A stretch of DNA of 64,000 nt from Enhydrobacter aerosaccus (GCF_900167455.1 NZ_FUWJ01000002.1:620305-684304), one strand, 5' to 3'. Counted from the stretch's first letter, positions 9,011-17,918 are shown. Numbers and translations are program-made. Notes: a model not told the origin generated them from the letters alone.

Positions 9011-10020
9011 GCCAAGTATCCAGCCTGGCGGAACCAGGCCAGCGCATCGACCACGCCTTCCTGACAGGGGCGGCTGCGATAGCCCAGTTCACGCTCGGCC
9101 TTGGCCGAGGTGAAGAACATGTGATAGCGCGACATGCGCAATGCATCGACCGTGAGCAGCGGCTCCTTGCCGGTAAGGCGGGCGACAGCCTCGGCGCCGA
9201 ACGCCAGCGGAAAAAGCGGACCGCGCGGCAGCTTGATCCGCGGCGGCCGCCGACCGGTGAGCGTCGCGACAACGCCCAACAGTTCCCGCAGCGACAGGTT
9301 CTGTCCGCCGAGGATGTAGCGTTCGCCGATCCGCCCGCGCTCGAAGGCAAGGAGATGCCCTTCGGCAATGTCGTCCACGTGGGCGAAGTTCAGGCCGGTA
9401 TCGACGAAAGCCGGAATCTTGCCCTGCGCGGCATCGAGCAGGATGCGCCCCGTCGGCGTCGGCCGGATGTCGCGCGGCCCGATGGGCGTGGTCGGATTGA
9501 CGATGATGGCCGGCAGCTTGTCGCGCAGGATCAATTCCTCGACGACCCGCTCGGCCATCGTCTTGCTGCGCTTGTAGGTGCCGATGGCGTCCTCGACGGA
9601 CATCACAGCGGTCTCGTCGACCGGACCGACCGCTCCGGCGAGCCGAAGCGTCGCTACGCTGCTGGTATAGACAATGCGCTCGACGCCGGCACGAAGCGCC
9701 TCCTCCATCAGGTTGCGCGTTCCCTCGACATTGGCGCGCAGGATCACCGCGGGATCGCGTGCCCACAGGCGATAATCGGCCGCGACATGGAACAGGTACC
9801 GGACATCGTGCAGAGCAGTCTTGAGAGACTCGCGGTCGGTGAGATCGCCGGTCACGACCTCGCACTCCAATCCGCTGAAATTGCCGCGCGGGCTGGTCGG
9901 GCGCGCCAGGGCGCGGACGCGCATGCCGCGGGCAATCAGCGCCCGCACGACGGACGAGCCGAGAAATCCCGACCCGCCTGTCACAAGAACAAGCTCTCCC
10001 TGCCGCATCGGCCCAGTCAT
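9007..10020 (-). CDS. hpnA: Hopanoid-associated sugar epimerase HpnA
   Basis: Extended short-chain dehydrogenase/NDP-sugar epimerase-like protein. The Rossmann motif is VTGGSGFLGSSVV near the N-terminus, and the catalytic pair is seen as Tyr-x3-Lys in GTYKRSKTMAE, with the preceding TSSVATL Ser. HpnA is thought to act on the sugar-derived part of the hopanoid head group, but its reaction is unproven. Start ATG 10020 is preceded by AAGGTGA at suitable spacing; longer reading frames upstream have no support. Length 337 residues. An 8-bp-stem hairpin sits just before the ribosome-binding site. Confidence 0.92.
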   Translation of the reverse strand: MTGPMRQGELVLVTGGSGFLGSSVVRALIARGMRVRALARPTSPRGNFSGLECEVVTGDLTDRESLKTALHDVRYLFHVAADYRLWARDPAVILRANVEGTRNLMEEALRAGVERIVYTSSVATLRLAGAVGPVDETAVMSVEDAIGTYKRSKTMAERVVEELILRDKLPAIIVNPTTPIGPRDIRPTPTGRILLDAAQGKIPAFVDTGLNFAHVDDIAEGHLLAFERGRIGERYILGGQNLSLRELLGVVATLTGRRPPRIKLPRGPLFPLAFGAEAVARLTGKEPLLTVDALRMSRYHMFFTSAKAERELGYRSRPCQEGVVDALAWFRQAGYLA

Positions 10021-10034
10021 TGCAGAATCACCTT

Positions 10035-10056
10035 GAAGCCGGTCGATCCCGGCTTC
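10035..10056 (-). promoter_or_regulatory. Intercistronic hairpin before hpnA
   Basis: Perfect 8-bp inverted repeat GAAGCCGG/CCGGCTTC with a 6-base loop, lying between the ferritin-like gene and hpnA, directly upstream of the hpnA ribosome-binding site. There is no U-tract on the minus strand, so it is not a standard terminator for the operon. It could be an mRNA processing or stability element, which is inference. Confidence 0.5.
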
Positions 10057-10090
10057 TTTCCCTCTCGTCTTATCAGGCCTGCCGGCGGGC

Positions 10091-11104
10091 TCAACCCTCA
10101 GGCTGGATGTTCGCGCGAGGCTTCCTGCGCGCCCATGGCCTTGTAACGAACAGGGCGATTCTGGCCAATGCCGGTACCGTCGTCGGACGCACCAGGCGCG
10201 CATCATAGCCAGAGAAGCGGCGATCGTTTTCCTCCAGGCTGAGCGTCAGGAGATCGCGGATCTCGATATTCCCCTCGGTCACAGCGCTGGCGCTGTTCGC
10301 CGTGAAATTGCTGTCGGCCTGCTTGTTCTTGACGCCGCCGCCAATCCCGCGGGCAAGCCCGATGCGTTCGCGGGCGATCGCGAACCAGACTGCGGCGACC
10401 CTTGCTTCGAATTGGAATCGGCGCCACCAGGGCAGGCTCGCCCGATGCCATGCCAGCCAATTGGCGAACAGCAGGATATGCCGGCATTCCTCCTGAACGA
10501 CCGGCTCGAACGTCTCCACCAGTTCCTTCGGAAAGAATCCGGAGCGCCGCGCCAGTTCGAACAGGCCAAAGGCAAAGAAACTGTCGATGCATTCGGAGAA
10601 GCCAGTGATCAGATAAACCCATTCCGGATCGCGCGGCGCCTCGAACGTCGGCTCGGGCGCCAGAGGGATGGCATAGGCCTCGACGAGCTTGGCCAGCACC
10701 TCCTTATGGCGATGCTCCTCCCATGCATTCAGCATGATCGCTCCCCGGATCTCGGGATCGGCGATCGTCCTTGCATAGGCGGCAAACCGCAGCCGGGCCC
10801 TGCCCTCGGTATGGACCGCGATGTCCCAGATCGGCAGTGACGTGACGCGGCGCGCTTCCTCCGGACCCAGCTTCGGCCAGGCAATCACCGAAGGCCGGTA
10901 CGGGTTGAAGGTCTCGCGAAACATCCTGCACACTTCGCGCTTGTGGGCGTCCGAGCCTGGCTCGAGAGAGCCGGCATGAGCGCTCGTCCAGAAGCGCATC
11001 GAGCGATCGGCTGCCTCGATGGTTGCGGATGTCACGGGCTCGATGGGCTCTTTGGGGGGATCGAAAGCGAGCACGCTCGCCAGAAGATCGTCGCTTTGAA
11101 GCAT
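10091..11104 (-). CDS. Ferritin-like di-iron protein at the head of the hpn operon
   Basis: A 337-residue, probably cytoplasmic, helical protein of the ferritin-like superfamily. Two Glu-Glu-x-x-His motifs are visible: E129-E130-x-x-H133 in WEEHRHKE and E205-E206-x-x-H209 in QEECRHIL. E100 and E171 or E183 are candidates for the remaining ligands. This is the pattern of a di-iron carboxylate oxygenase or desaturase rather than of storage ferritin. It begins with ATG 11104 after AAGGAAG and is followed by hpnA after 70 bases, suggesting co-transcription. Its substrate is unknown; a hopanoid or hopanoid precursor is a plausible guess from context alone. Confidence 0.75.
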   Translation of the reverse strand: MLQSDDLLASVLAFDPPKEPIEPVTSATIEAADRSMRFWTSAHAGSLEPGSDAHKREVCRMFRETFNPYRPSVIAWPKLGPEEARRVTSLPIWDIAVHTEGRARLRFAAYARTIADPEIRGAIMLNAWEEHRHKEVLAKLVEAYAIPLAPEPTFEAPRDPEWVYLITGFSECIDSFFAFGLFELARRSGFFPKELVETFEPVVQEECRHILLFANWLAWHRASLPWWRRFQFEARVAAVWFAIARERIGLARGIGGGVKNKQADSNFTANSASAVTEGNIEIRDLLTLSLEENDRRFSGYDARLVRPTTVPALARIALFVTRPWARRKPRANIQPEG

Positions 11105-11368
11105 CCGCTTCCTTGGCCTCTACTCTTGCGGCCATATTATTGCATTCCGTCTTTCAATCGTAGCCAAATCCCCGCAATTCATGTCATTTTTGCAGGCTTC
11201 GGCAAGAACTGCACGGCCCGTCGAAGACCAGTCATCTCGACACAACCAAGGCTCGCATGTGGGAATGCCGCGGGCACGAGCAATTCGGCTGGCCGATTGA
11301 CATGGATCATGGGCGACACCGATCGCCTCCCAGTCATCTAGGCGAGCTTGCTTACGGGAGGGAAACGG

Positions 11369-12175
11369 ATGTCGAAGAAGAAGAATTCGGACGAACAGAA
11401 ACTCTCGCGCAAGGTCTACGAGCAGGAGCTGAGGAAACTGCAGGTTGAGCTTTGCTATCTGCAGAACTGGGTCCGCAAGAGCGGCGAGCGGATCATCATC
11501 GTGCTCGAAGGTCGCGACGCGGCCGGCAAGGGCGGCACGATCAAGGCCATCACCGATCGCGTCTCTCCGCGGGTCTTCCGCGTCGTTGCGCTGCCGGCGC
11601 CGTCGGACCGCGAGAAATCCCAGATGTACATCCAGCGCTACATCGAGCATTTCCCGGCGGCAGGCGAGGTCGTGATCTTCGATCGCAGCTGGTACAACCG
11701 TGCCGGCGTCGAATACGTGATGGGCTTCTGCACGCCCGACCAGCATCAGAGATTCCTGGAACTCTGCCCCAACGCCGAGAAATTCATCGTCGAAGGCGGC
11801 ATACGACTTCTGAAGATCTGGCTGGAGGTGGGCCAGGAGGAACAGGAACGCCGGTTCCGCGCCCGCATCGACGATCCCATCCGGCAATGGAAGCTCAGCC
11901 CAATGGATCTTGAGTCCTTCCGCCGCTGGCACGACTACTCCAAGGCGCGCGACATCATGCTGGACTATACGGATAGCATGCACGCGCCGTGGTATCTGAT
12001 CGACTCCAACGACAAGAAGCGCGCCAGGTTGAACTGCATCAGCCACATCCTGTCGCAGATCCCCTACGAGCGGGTCGAGCACGAGAAGGTGAAGCTGCCG
12101 GAGCGGTCACAAAAGCGAAAATATGACGATGCCGCAACATTGGCGCGGCGGAAGTTCGTCGATCAACGATACTGA
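11369..12175 (+). CDS. ppk2: Polyphosphate kinase 2 (PPK2)
   Basis: Transfers phosphate between polyphosphate and nucleoside diphosphates. The P-loop is GRDAAGKGGT at residues 48-57, the Walker B is IFDRSWYNRAG with D105 and R106, and a lid segment (RRFRARIDDPIRQWK) follows. The 268-residue length fits one-domain PPK2 enzymes. The start ATG 11369 follows GGGAGG; an earlier in-frame start at 11348 has no comparable site. Divergent from the ferritin-like gene across a 264-base AT-richer intergenic region that must hold both promoters. Whether it prefers ADP or GDP cannot be told from the sequence. Confidence 0.93.
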   Translation: MSKKKNSDEQKLSRKVYEQELRKLQVELCYLQNWVRKSGERIIIVLEGRDAAGKGGTIKAITDRVSPRVFRVVALPAPSDREKSQMYIQRYIEHFPAAGEVVIFDRSWYNRAGVEYVMGFCTPDQHQRFLELCPNAEKFIVEGGIRLLKIWLEVGQEEQERRFRARIDDPIRQWKLSPMDLESFRRWHDYSKARDIMLDYTDSMHAPWYLIDSNDKKRARLNCISHILSQIPYERVEHEKVKLPERSQKRKYDDAATLARRKFVDQRY

Positions 12176-12303
12176 AACCCTTGTCGCCAGCGGCCGCCGG
12201 CCAGCTTGGCATCACACGGGCCAGTTGACCTATCTCAATGTCCGATTGCTCCGCAGCGCCGATCCTTCACAAAGGCATTGATTTTCCACGCTAGAGGATA
12301 GGC

Positions 12304-12741
12304 ATGCTCAATCTGCCAACAGCCAAGGACCTGCAGACCAAGATCGCACTCGCCGAGGCGGAGAAGGCTTCGGCTGCCGCGAAGGCTCACGACGCGGCTG
12401 AAGCGGAGAAGCAGGCCTTCCTGGACCGGCTGACCCGTCCTTCCGGACTGAGCGACGAACAGGTCATCGAAAAGGCCGCCCATATCATCAATCGGGCGGT
12501 CGAGAACGGGCTGACCTCCGTCCAGGTCTTCCGCTTCCCCAATACCATCTGCACCGACGATGGCCGCGCCATCGACGAGCATGAGGAAGGCTGGGAAAAG
12601 ACGCTGACCGGCATTCCCCGGGAGATTTATTCCTTCTGGGAGCGGCAGCTCAAACCACGCGGCTACCACATCAAGTACGAGATCATCGACCGCAAGGGCG
12701 GCTTGCGCGGCGACGTCGGCATCTTCCTGAGCTGGGGATAG
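12304..12741 (+). CDS. Hypothetical protein, 145 aa, with helical Ala/Glu/Lys-rich N-terminus
   Basis: I do not recognise a characterised family. Residues 1-45 are rich in Ala, Glu and Lys and probably form an amphipathic helix or coiled coil. Residues 46-145 look globular (SVQVFRFPNTICTDDGRAID, YSFWERQLKPRGYHIKYEI) and end in DVGIFLSWG. No signal peptide or membrane segment. ATG 12304 follows GAGGA by 5 bases. It lies 128 bases after ppk2 and 57 bases before the DUF3141 gene in the same direction, so the three may form one transcription unit. Confidence 0.7.
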   Translation: MLNLPTAKDLQTKIALAEAEKASAAAKAHDAAEAEKQAFLDRLTRPSGLSDEQVIEKAAHIINRAVENGLTSVQVFRFPNTICTDDGRAIDEHEEGWEKTLTGIPREIYSFWERQLKPRGYHIKYEIIDRKGGLRGDVGIFLSWG

Positions 12742-12798
12742 CGACCAGCTAGATCACTGCGAGAACTGTTATCCGATTCGCCTGTTCGGAGGCCTGCC

Positions 12799-15030
12799 AT
12801 GTCCGGTGCGAACCCGCTGGATTTCATCAGTGAGTACTGGATCGATGCCTGGCAGCGGTCGGTCCTCACCCTCGACGTGCTGCGCCAGCGCGGCAACATC
12901 TATCTCGAGCACAGCGCCCGCAATGCGCCGCACGTCCTGAAGTTCAAGGCCGAACTGGTGCGCGACGGCCGCACCCTGCCGCGGCCGGTGAACTATGCGC
13001 TGGTGCGTATCGTGCCGACCGAGGGTCCGGAAACCGACCCGACATTGCGCCCCTTCGTCGTCGTCGATCCGCGTGCCGGACACGGTCCCGGTATCGGCGG
13101 CATGAAGCAGGACAGCGAGATCGGCGTCGCCATGGCCGCCGGCCATCCCTGCTACTTCATCGGCTTCCTACCCAAGCCGGAGCCGGGGCAGACCATCGAG
13201 GATGTCTGCGTCGCCGAGGCGGCGTTCCTCGAGGAAGTCGCAAAGCTGCATCCCCAGTCGGAAGGAAAGCCTGCCGTGATCGCCAACTGCCAGGCCGGCT
13301 GGCAGATCATGATGATGGCGGCCCTCAATCCCGAGCTGACGGGCCCGATCGTTCTCGCCGGATCTCCCTTGTCCTACTGGGCCGGAGTCCGAGGCAAGAA
13401 TCCGATGCGGTATCTCGGCGGTGTGCTGGGCGGCACGTGGATGACGGCCCTCGCCGGCGACATCGGCAAGGGGATCTTCGACGGCGCCAACCTCGTCGCC
13501 AACTTCGAATCTCTCAATCCGGCGAATACCTATTGGGAGAAGGGCTACGGCGTCTATTCCAAGATCGATACCGAAGCGCCGCGCTTCCTCGACTTCGAGA
13601 CGTGGTGGGGCAGCCCGGTCCTGCTGAATGCCGAGGAAATGCAGTGGATCGCCGACAATCTGTTCGTCGGCAACAAGCTGTCGTCTGGAGGTCTGCGAAG
13701 CTCCAACGGCGTGCGCATCGACCTGCGCAACATCAAGTCTCCGATCGTCGTGTTCTGCTCGTGGGGCGACAACATCACGCCACCGCAGCAGGCCTTGGGC
13801 TGGATCAGCGATCTCTACGACGACGAGACCGAGATCGTCGCCAACGGCCAAACCATCGTCTACACGACCCACCAGACGATCGGGCATCTCGGCATCTTCG
13901 TTTCCGGCAAGGTCGCGACCAAGGAACACGCCGAATTCGCCAACTGCATGGACATGATCGATCTGGTGCCGCCGGGCCTGTACGAGGCCGTGATCACCGA
14001 GGTCGAGCCAGATACGGCGAATCCGGAACTCATCAAGGGCAAGTACCTGTTCCGACTCGAAGCGCGAACAATGGCCGACATACGCGCCTTCGGCGGCAAC
14101 GACGAAGCGGACGACCGTCGATTCGCCACAGCGGCCCGGGTGTCGGATGTGAATCTCGGTCTTTACCGGACCGTCGTTCAGCCTTTCGTTCGTGCCGCGG
14201 TTACCGACGAGACGGCGGAATTGACGAGAAGCCTGCATCCCAGCCGGCTGCGCTTTGCGACGTTTTCGGATCGCAATCCGTTCATGCAGCCGATCGACGA
14301 GATGGCGCAATGGGTTCGAGCCAATCGAGCACCGGTCTCGCCCGACAATCCCCTGACGGTCATGGAGACGGTCGTTTCAACGGCCATGACGACGTGGCTC
14401 GACGGCTTCAGGGCGGGGCGCGACGCCATGACCGAGGCCCTGTTCCTCAGTACCTACGGCGCTCCCGTTCTGCAGGCCCTCACCGGCTTCGGGCCTGGGG
14501 TGGCTTCTGCCCAGCCTCATATCGAGCGTGATCTGGCCCGCGAAGCGGTCGCCGCCGCCACGCGCGGCCAGCTCGAGGAGCAATTCGAGCTGGGCGGCCT
14601 GACGGAGGCCGCCGTGCGCGGCCTGATCTATATCCGCATGAAGGCCAAGAGCGTGGACGAACGCGGCTTCTCGATGATCTGGGCCATTCGCGGTCTGCGA
14701 CCCGCGTCGGAGCGGATGCATCTGGCCGACATGAAGAAACTGATGCGGACGCAGTACCTGCTGCTGCGTCTCGACGAAGAACGCGCCATCAAGGCGATTC
14801 CGAAGCTGCTCCCGGACGATCGGGAGGCGAGACGGGAGATACTGGACCTGCTGCGCAAGGTCCTGGAAGCGCAAGGAGCGCTGACCGATGAGGAGACGGA
14901 GAGGCTACGGCTTGTCGAAGGACTGTTCGACGTCGCGACGCTGCCGCTGACGAAGAAGAAGGAGATCTCTCCTCCTTCCCTGCAGTCTCCCCTTGCGATG
15001 GCGCCGGTCGCTCACGAAACGAAACACTAA
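12799..15030 (+). CDS. DUF3141 alpha/beta-hydrolase-like protein
   Basis: 743-residue protein of the DUF3141 family, without signal peptide. The first 400 residues read as an alpha/beta-hydrolase fold: nucleophile elbow IANCQAGW with C164, an acidic residue D324 in SWGDNITPP, and H363 in TIGHLGIF. The order and spacing resemble the Cys-Asp-His triad of polyhydroxyalkanoate synthases. The C-terminal 340 residues are mostly helical and specific to DUF3141. ATG 12799 has GGAGG at 12788-12792. It is downstream of ppk2, so a storage-polymer or stress role is conceivable; no reaction is established for the family as far as I know. Confidence 0.85.
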   Translation: MSGANPLDFISEYWIDAWQRSVLTLDVLRQRGNIYLEHSARNAPHVLKFKAELVRDGRTLPRPVNYALVRIVPTEGPETDPTLRPFVVVDPRAGHGPGIGGMKQDSEIGVAMAAGHPCYFIGFLPKPEPGQTIEDVCVAEAAFLEEVAKLHPQSEGKPAVIANCQAGWQIMMMAALNPELTGPIVLAGSPLSYWAGVRGKNPMRYLGGVLGGTWMTALAGDIGKGIFDGANLVANFESLNPANTYWEKGYGVYSKIDTEAPRFLDFETWWGSPVLLNAEEMQWIADNLFVGNKLSSGGLRSSNGVRIDLRNIKSPIVVFCSWGDNITPPQQALGWISDLYDDETEIVANGQTIVYTTHQTIGHLGIFVSGKVATKEHAEFANCMDMIDLVPPGLYEAVITEVEPDTANPELIKGKYLFRLEARTMADIRAFGGNDEADDRRFATAARVSDVNLGLYRTVVQPFVRAAVTDETAELTRSLHPSRLRFATFSDRNPFMQPIDEMAQWVRANRAPVSPDNPLTVMETVVSTAMTTWLDGFRAGRDAMTEALFLSTYGAPVLQALTGFGPGVASAQPHIERDLAREAVAAATRGQLEEQFELGGLTEAAVRGLIYIRMKAKSVDERGFSMIWAIRGLRPASERMHLADMKKLMRTQYLLLRLDEERAIKAIPKLLPDDREARREILDLLRKVLEAQGALTDEETERLRLVEGLFDVATLPLTKKKEISPPSLQSPLAMAPVAHETKH

Positions 15031-15085
15031 CTCGGGCCGCTCTTAGGCCTCGCGACAGGGCATCGCCGTGATGGTGGTGATGCCC

Positions 15086-15208
15086 TCAGTGATGCGTCCT
15101 GTATTCCTGAAAGAGCACGAACAACATCAGGATGCACGGAACGCCGAAGAAGATGATGACGTCCCACGGTGTCACGTAGTCCGTCAGGACAGGAGGTATA
15201 GGATTCAT
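15086..15208 (-). CDS. Small single-pass membrane peptide, 40 aa
   Basis: A 40-codon frame starting ATG 15208 after GGGGAGAGATCG, a good ribosome-binding site, and ending TGA 15086. The predicted peptide has a Pro-rich start (NPIPPVLTDYVTPWD), one hydrophobic segment of about 17 residues (VIIFFGVPCILMLFVLF) and a charged tail QEYRTHH, the layout of a bitopic small membrane protein. It lies in the gap between the DUF3141 gene and the SET-domain gene. No family recognised. Support comes from the ribosome-binding site and the coherent hydrophobic core, not from homology. Confidence 0.55.
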   Translation of the reverse strand: MNPIPPVLTDYVTPWDVIIFFGVPCILMLFVLFQEYRTHH

Positions 15209-15292
15209 CGATCTCTCCCCTCAATCTGCATCGCAATCTGCGTCGACACTGATTATGGGTCAGTCGCGTCGTCACACTTTGCGCTGGATCAA

Positions 15293-15793
15293 CTATAATC
15301 GAGCAACCTTGGCTTTGTGATTAGCTGATTGATTTTTCTTCTTGCGGTCGGTCGCCGCTGCGGCCACACGCCCCCGCCTCGACCGCTCCGGCACCTTCTC
15401 GTCTCGCGACAGGTTGTCGTGCCGCTCGTCCATGAGCCGGTAGTCCATCGTCAGCTCCTCGCCGGCCGCGATGTCGCGTAGCGCATGATAAGTGACATCG
15501 CCATCATCCGACCCGACATTGGGATCGGCCGAGTGATTCATGTACCACCCGGTCGAGATGCGCAGGAAATCGAGAGGCGCCCAGTAGCCGCCACGGGTTC
15601 GAATGCCGAATCTCTTGAAGAGAAGAGCCTGGGGCGAGCTGTGCGCCTCGCGCAACGGGACCCAACGGCTGTCCTTGCCGTCCCAGCAGCGAACGATTTC
15701 ATCTTTGCGGATGGGACGGTCTGCGAAGCATCCAATGCCATGGATCGCCGACGGACCAAGATAAACGAATGCCTTGCTGATCTTACGCTTCAT
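15293..15793 (-). CDS. SET-domain protein (putative protein-lysine methyltransferase)
   Basis: 166 residues. SET-domain hallmarks are present in order: AIHGIGCFADRPI near the N-terminus, the pseudoknot motif YMNHSADPN (Asn-His-Ser), and GEELTMDY at the end of the domain. The last 45 residues are basic (SRRGRVAAAATDRKKK and onward) and may bind nucleic acid or membrane. No pre- or post-SET cysteines are seen. The ATG 15793 start is chosen because homology-like sequence begins at KAFVYLG; an in-frame start 20 codons upstream is possible. Substrate unknown; bacterial SET proteins may methylate small basic proteins, and one such protein is encoded at 47295-47537, which is only a speculation. Confidence 0.82.
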   Translation of the reverse strand: MKRKISKAFVYLGPSAIHGIGCFADRPIRKDEIVRCWDGKDSRWVPLREAHSSPQALLFKRFGIRTRGGYWAPLDFLRISTGWYMNHSADPNVGSDDGDVTYHALRDIAAGEELTMDYRLMDERHDNLSRDEKVPERSRRGRVAAAATDRKKKNQSANHKAKVARL

Positions 15794-15914
15794 GCCGGTG
15801 CTGTTAGCACCAAAGCCGACGCCAGGACCAGCCTTCTCGACAGCAAGGCACAAGTCGGAACAGTTACGGAGTCGAGAAGGTCAGCGTCCCTTTTTCATTC
15901 CCCTCTGCCGACCA

Positions 15915-17072
15915 TCAGGCCGCCCTGGACCGCGCCGTGGACGGTTGAAACGCGTTCGCGACCACCTCTCCGATCTGTGCACTTCCGGCCCTGGCAGCCT
16001 CCGGCCGATCCGCGCGATCGAGCAAGGGGAAGACGAGCTCGGCAAAGCGATACGCTTCCTCGAGATGCGGATAGCCGGACAGGATGAATGTATCGATTCC
16101 GAGGGCTTGATATTCGCCGATGCGTGCGGCGACGGTCTTTGGATCACCGACGAGGGCCGTCCCGGCACCGCCGCGCACCAGGCCAATTCCCGCCCACAGG
16201 TTCGGGCTGATCTCCAGCTGGTCGCGCCGCCCGCTGTGAAGCTCGGCCATTCGACGCTGCCCCACCGAGTCCATGCCAGCAAACGCCTTCTGTGCCTTGG
16301 CGATCGTCTTGTCGTCGAGATGGCTGATCAGCGACTCTGCAGCCGCCCAGGCTTCCTCGTTCGTATCGCGCACGATCACGTGCAGCCGGATACCGAAACT
16401 CACTGTCCGTCCCTTGCGCGCGGCGGCGATGGAGACCGTCGCCAATTTTGCCGCGACCTCGGCTGGGGGCTCGCCCCAGGTGAGATACTTGTCGACATGT
16501 TCCGTGGCGACGTCGATGCCGGCCGGCGAAGAGCCACCGAAATAGATCTGTGGACCGCCGACCTGGACCGGCGGAAACACGAGTTGTGCGTTCTCGACCT
16601 GCAACCGCGAGCCTTGCTGCGTTACGGCTTCGCCACGCAGCAGGCGGCGATAGATACCCAGGAATTCACGGGTTACGGAATAGCGCTCGTCGTGGTCGAG
16701 GAAGATCCCCTCGGAACGGCTTTCCGACGGATCGCCGCCAGTAACGACATTGATCAGAAGCCGGCCGCCGGACAGGCGGTCGAGCGTCGCTGTCATGCGT
16801 GCCGCGAGCGTCGGCGACAGAAGGCCGGGCCGCACGGCCACAAGATAGCGGAGCCGTTCCGTGACCGGCGCCAGCGCCGAGGCGACGAGCCACGAATCCT
16901 CGCAGGACTTGCCGGTCGGCAGCAGGACGCCGAAGTAGCCGAGGGAATCCGCCGCCTGTGCGATCTGACGCAGATAGCCGAGATCGACAGGACGGGCACC
17001 GATCGTCGTGCCGAGATAACGGCCATCGCCGTGCGTCGGCAGAAACCAGAGAAAATTGGCGTCCTTGCTCAT
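15915..17072 (-). CDS. ssuD: FMNH2-dependent alkanesulfonate monooxygenase
   Basis: Luciferase-fold enzyme that releases sulfite from aliphatic sulfonates using reduced FMN and O2, acting in the cytoplasm during sulfur limitation. Recognised by the family pattern [16 protein letters not shown] at the start, [15 protein letters not shown], and [10 protein letters not shown], with the usual length of 385 residues. The start ATG 17072 overlaps the ssuB stop by 4 bases. It is the last gene of ssuACBD. No ssuE flavin reductase is in the window, so reduced FMN must come from elsewhere. Confidence 0.95.
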   Translation of the reverse strand: MSKDANFLWFLPTHGDGRYLGTTIGARPVDLGYLRQIAQAADSLGYFGVLLPTGKSCEDSWLVASALAPVTERLRYLVAVRPGLLSPTLAARMTATLDRLSGGRLLINVVTGGDPSESRSEGIFLDHDERYSVTREFLGIYRRLLRGEAVTQQGSRLQVENAQLVFPPVQVGGPQIYFGGSSPAGIDVATEHVDKYLTWGEPPAEVAAKLATVSIAAARKGRTVSFGIRLHVIVRDTNEEAWAAAESLISHLDDKTIAKAQKAFAGMDSVGQRRMAELHSGRRDQLEISPNLWAGIGLVRGGAGTALVGDPKTVAARIGEYQALGIDTFILSGYPHLEEAYRFAELVFPLLDRADRPEAARAGSAQIGEVVANAFQPSTARSRAA

Positions 17073-17917
17073 GACGAACTCCCTTGAGCCACATATCCCG
17101 CATCGCTGAACAGGCGGCGCAGCACCTGCTCCTCCAGCGCCGCGATTTCCGGCGATCCGCGACGTCGCGGCCTCGGTAGATCGACATCGAGTTCGAGCGT
17201 CACGACGCCATCCTCGATCAGCACGACGCGATCGCCCAGCACGATGGCCTCGGTGACGTCATGGGTCACCAGGACAGCCGTGAAGCCCTGCTCCTGCCAG
17301 ACCTGTTCGACAAGGGTCTGCATATCCATGCGAGTCAAGGCATCGAGCGCCCCCAAAGGCTCATCGAGCGCCAGCACGTTCGGCCTGCTCGCCAGGGCGC
17401 GCGCCAGCGCCACGCGCTGCTTCTGCCCTCCCGACAACACCGACGGCCAATCCCGCGCCCGGCTCTCCAGTCCAACGGCGGCAAGCTTCGCCAGGGCGTG
17501 TCGTTCCGCGCCCGCCTCATAGCGTCGATCGCCGAGCCCGACCTCGACATTGTCGATGACCCGCGCCCAAGGCAACAGGCGCGGCTCCTGGAACATCAGG
17601 CGCGCGACATGGGAGCTGTGCGCGCGGGGAAGAGAGTCGAACAGCACGTCTCCCGAATTGGGTTCGTCCAATCCCGCCAGGATGCGCAGCAAAGTGCTCT
17701 TGCCGCTGCCGCTCTTGCCGATGACGGACAGGAATTCCCCCGACCGAACGTGAAGGTCGACACCCTGCAAAACAGCATGACTGCCAAAGGCCTTTGTCAA
17801 ACCGCGCACCGTGAGTGACACACCGCCGGGCGGCGTTTCGGGAAAATCGGCTTCCGGCTCCTCGATCGGCAGCAGCCGTTCGTCGAGCAAGGCCCGGACG
17901 AGAATGTCATCGACCAT
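17069..17917 (-). CDS. ssuB: Aliphatic sulfonate ABC transporter, ATP-binding protein
   Basis: ATPase of the SsuABC importer, at the inner membrane face. Walker [11 protein letters not shown]-loop [10 protein letters not shown], signature [15 protein letters not shown], Walker [13 protein letters not shown] and the H-loop VTHDVTEA are all intact. An N-terminal extension of about 30 residues rich in Glu and Pro precedes the ATPase domain. ssuC stops one base before the ATG (TGACATG), so translation is probably coupled. Confidence 0.93.
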   Translation of the reverse strand: MVDDILVRALLDERLLPIEEPEADFPETPPGGVSLTVRGLTKAFGSHAVLQGVDLHVRSGEFLSVIGKSGSGKSTLLRILAGLDEPNSGDVLFDSLPRAHSSHVARLMFQEPRLLPWARVIDNVEVGLGDRRYEAGAERHALAKLAAVGLESRARDWPSVLSGGQKQRVALARALASRPNVLALDEPLGALDALTRMDMQTLVEQVWQEQGFTAVLVTHDVTEAIVLGDRVVLIEDGVVTLELDVDLPRPRRRGSPEIAALEEQVLRRLFSDAGYVAQGSSS

Positions 17918-17918
17918 G

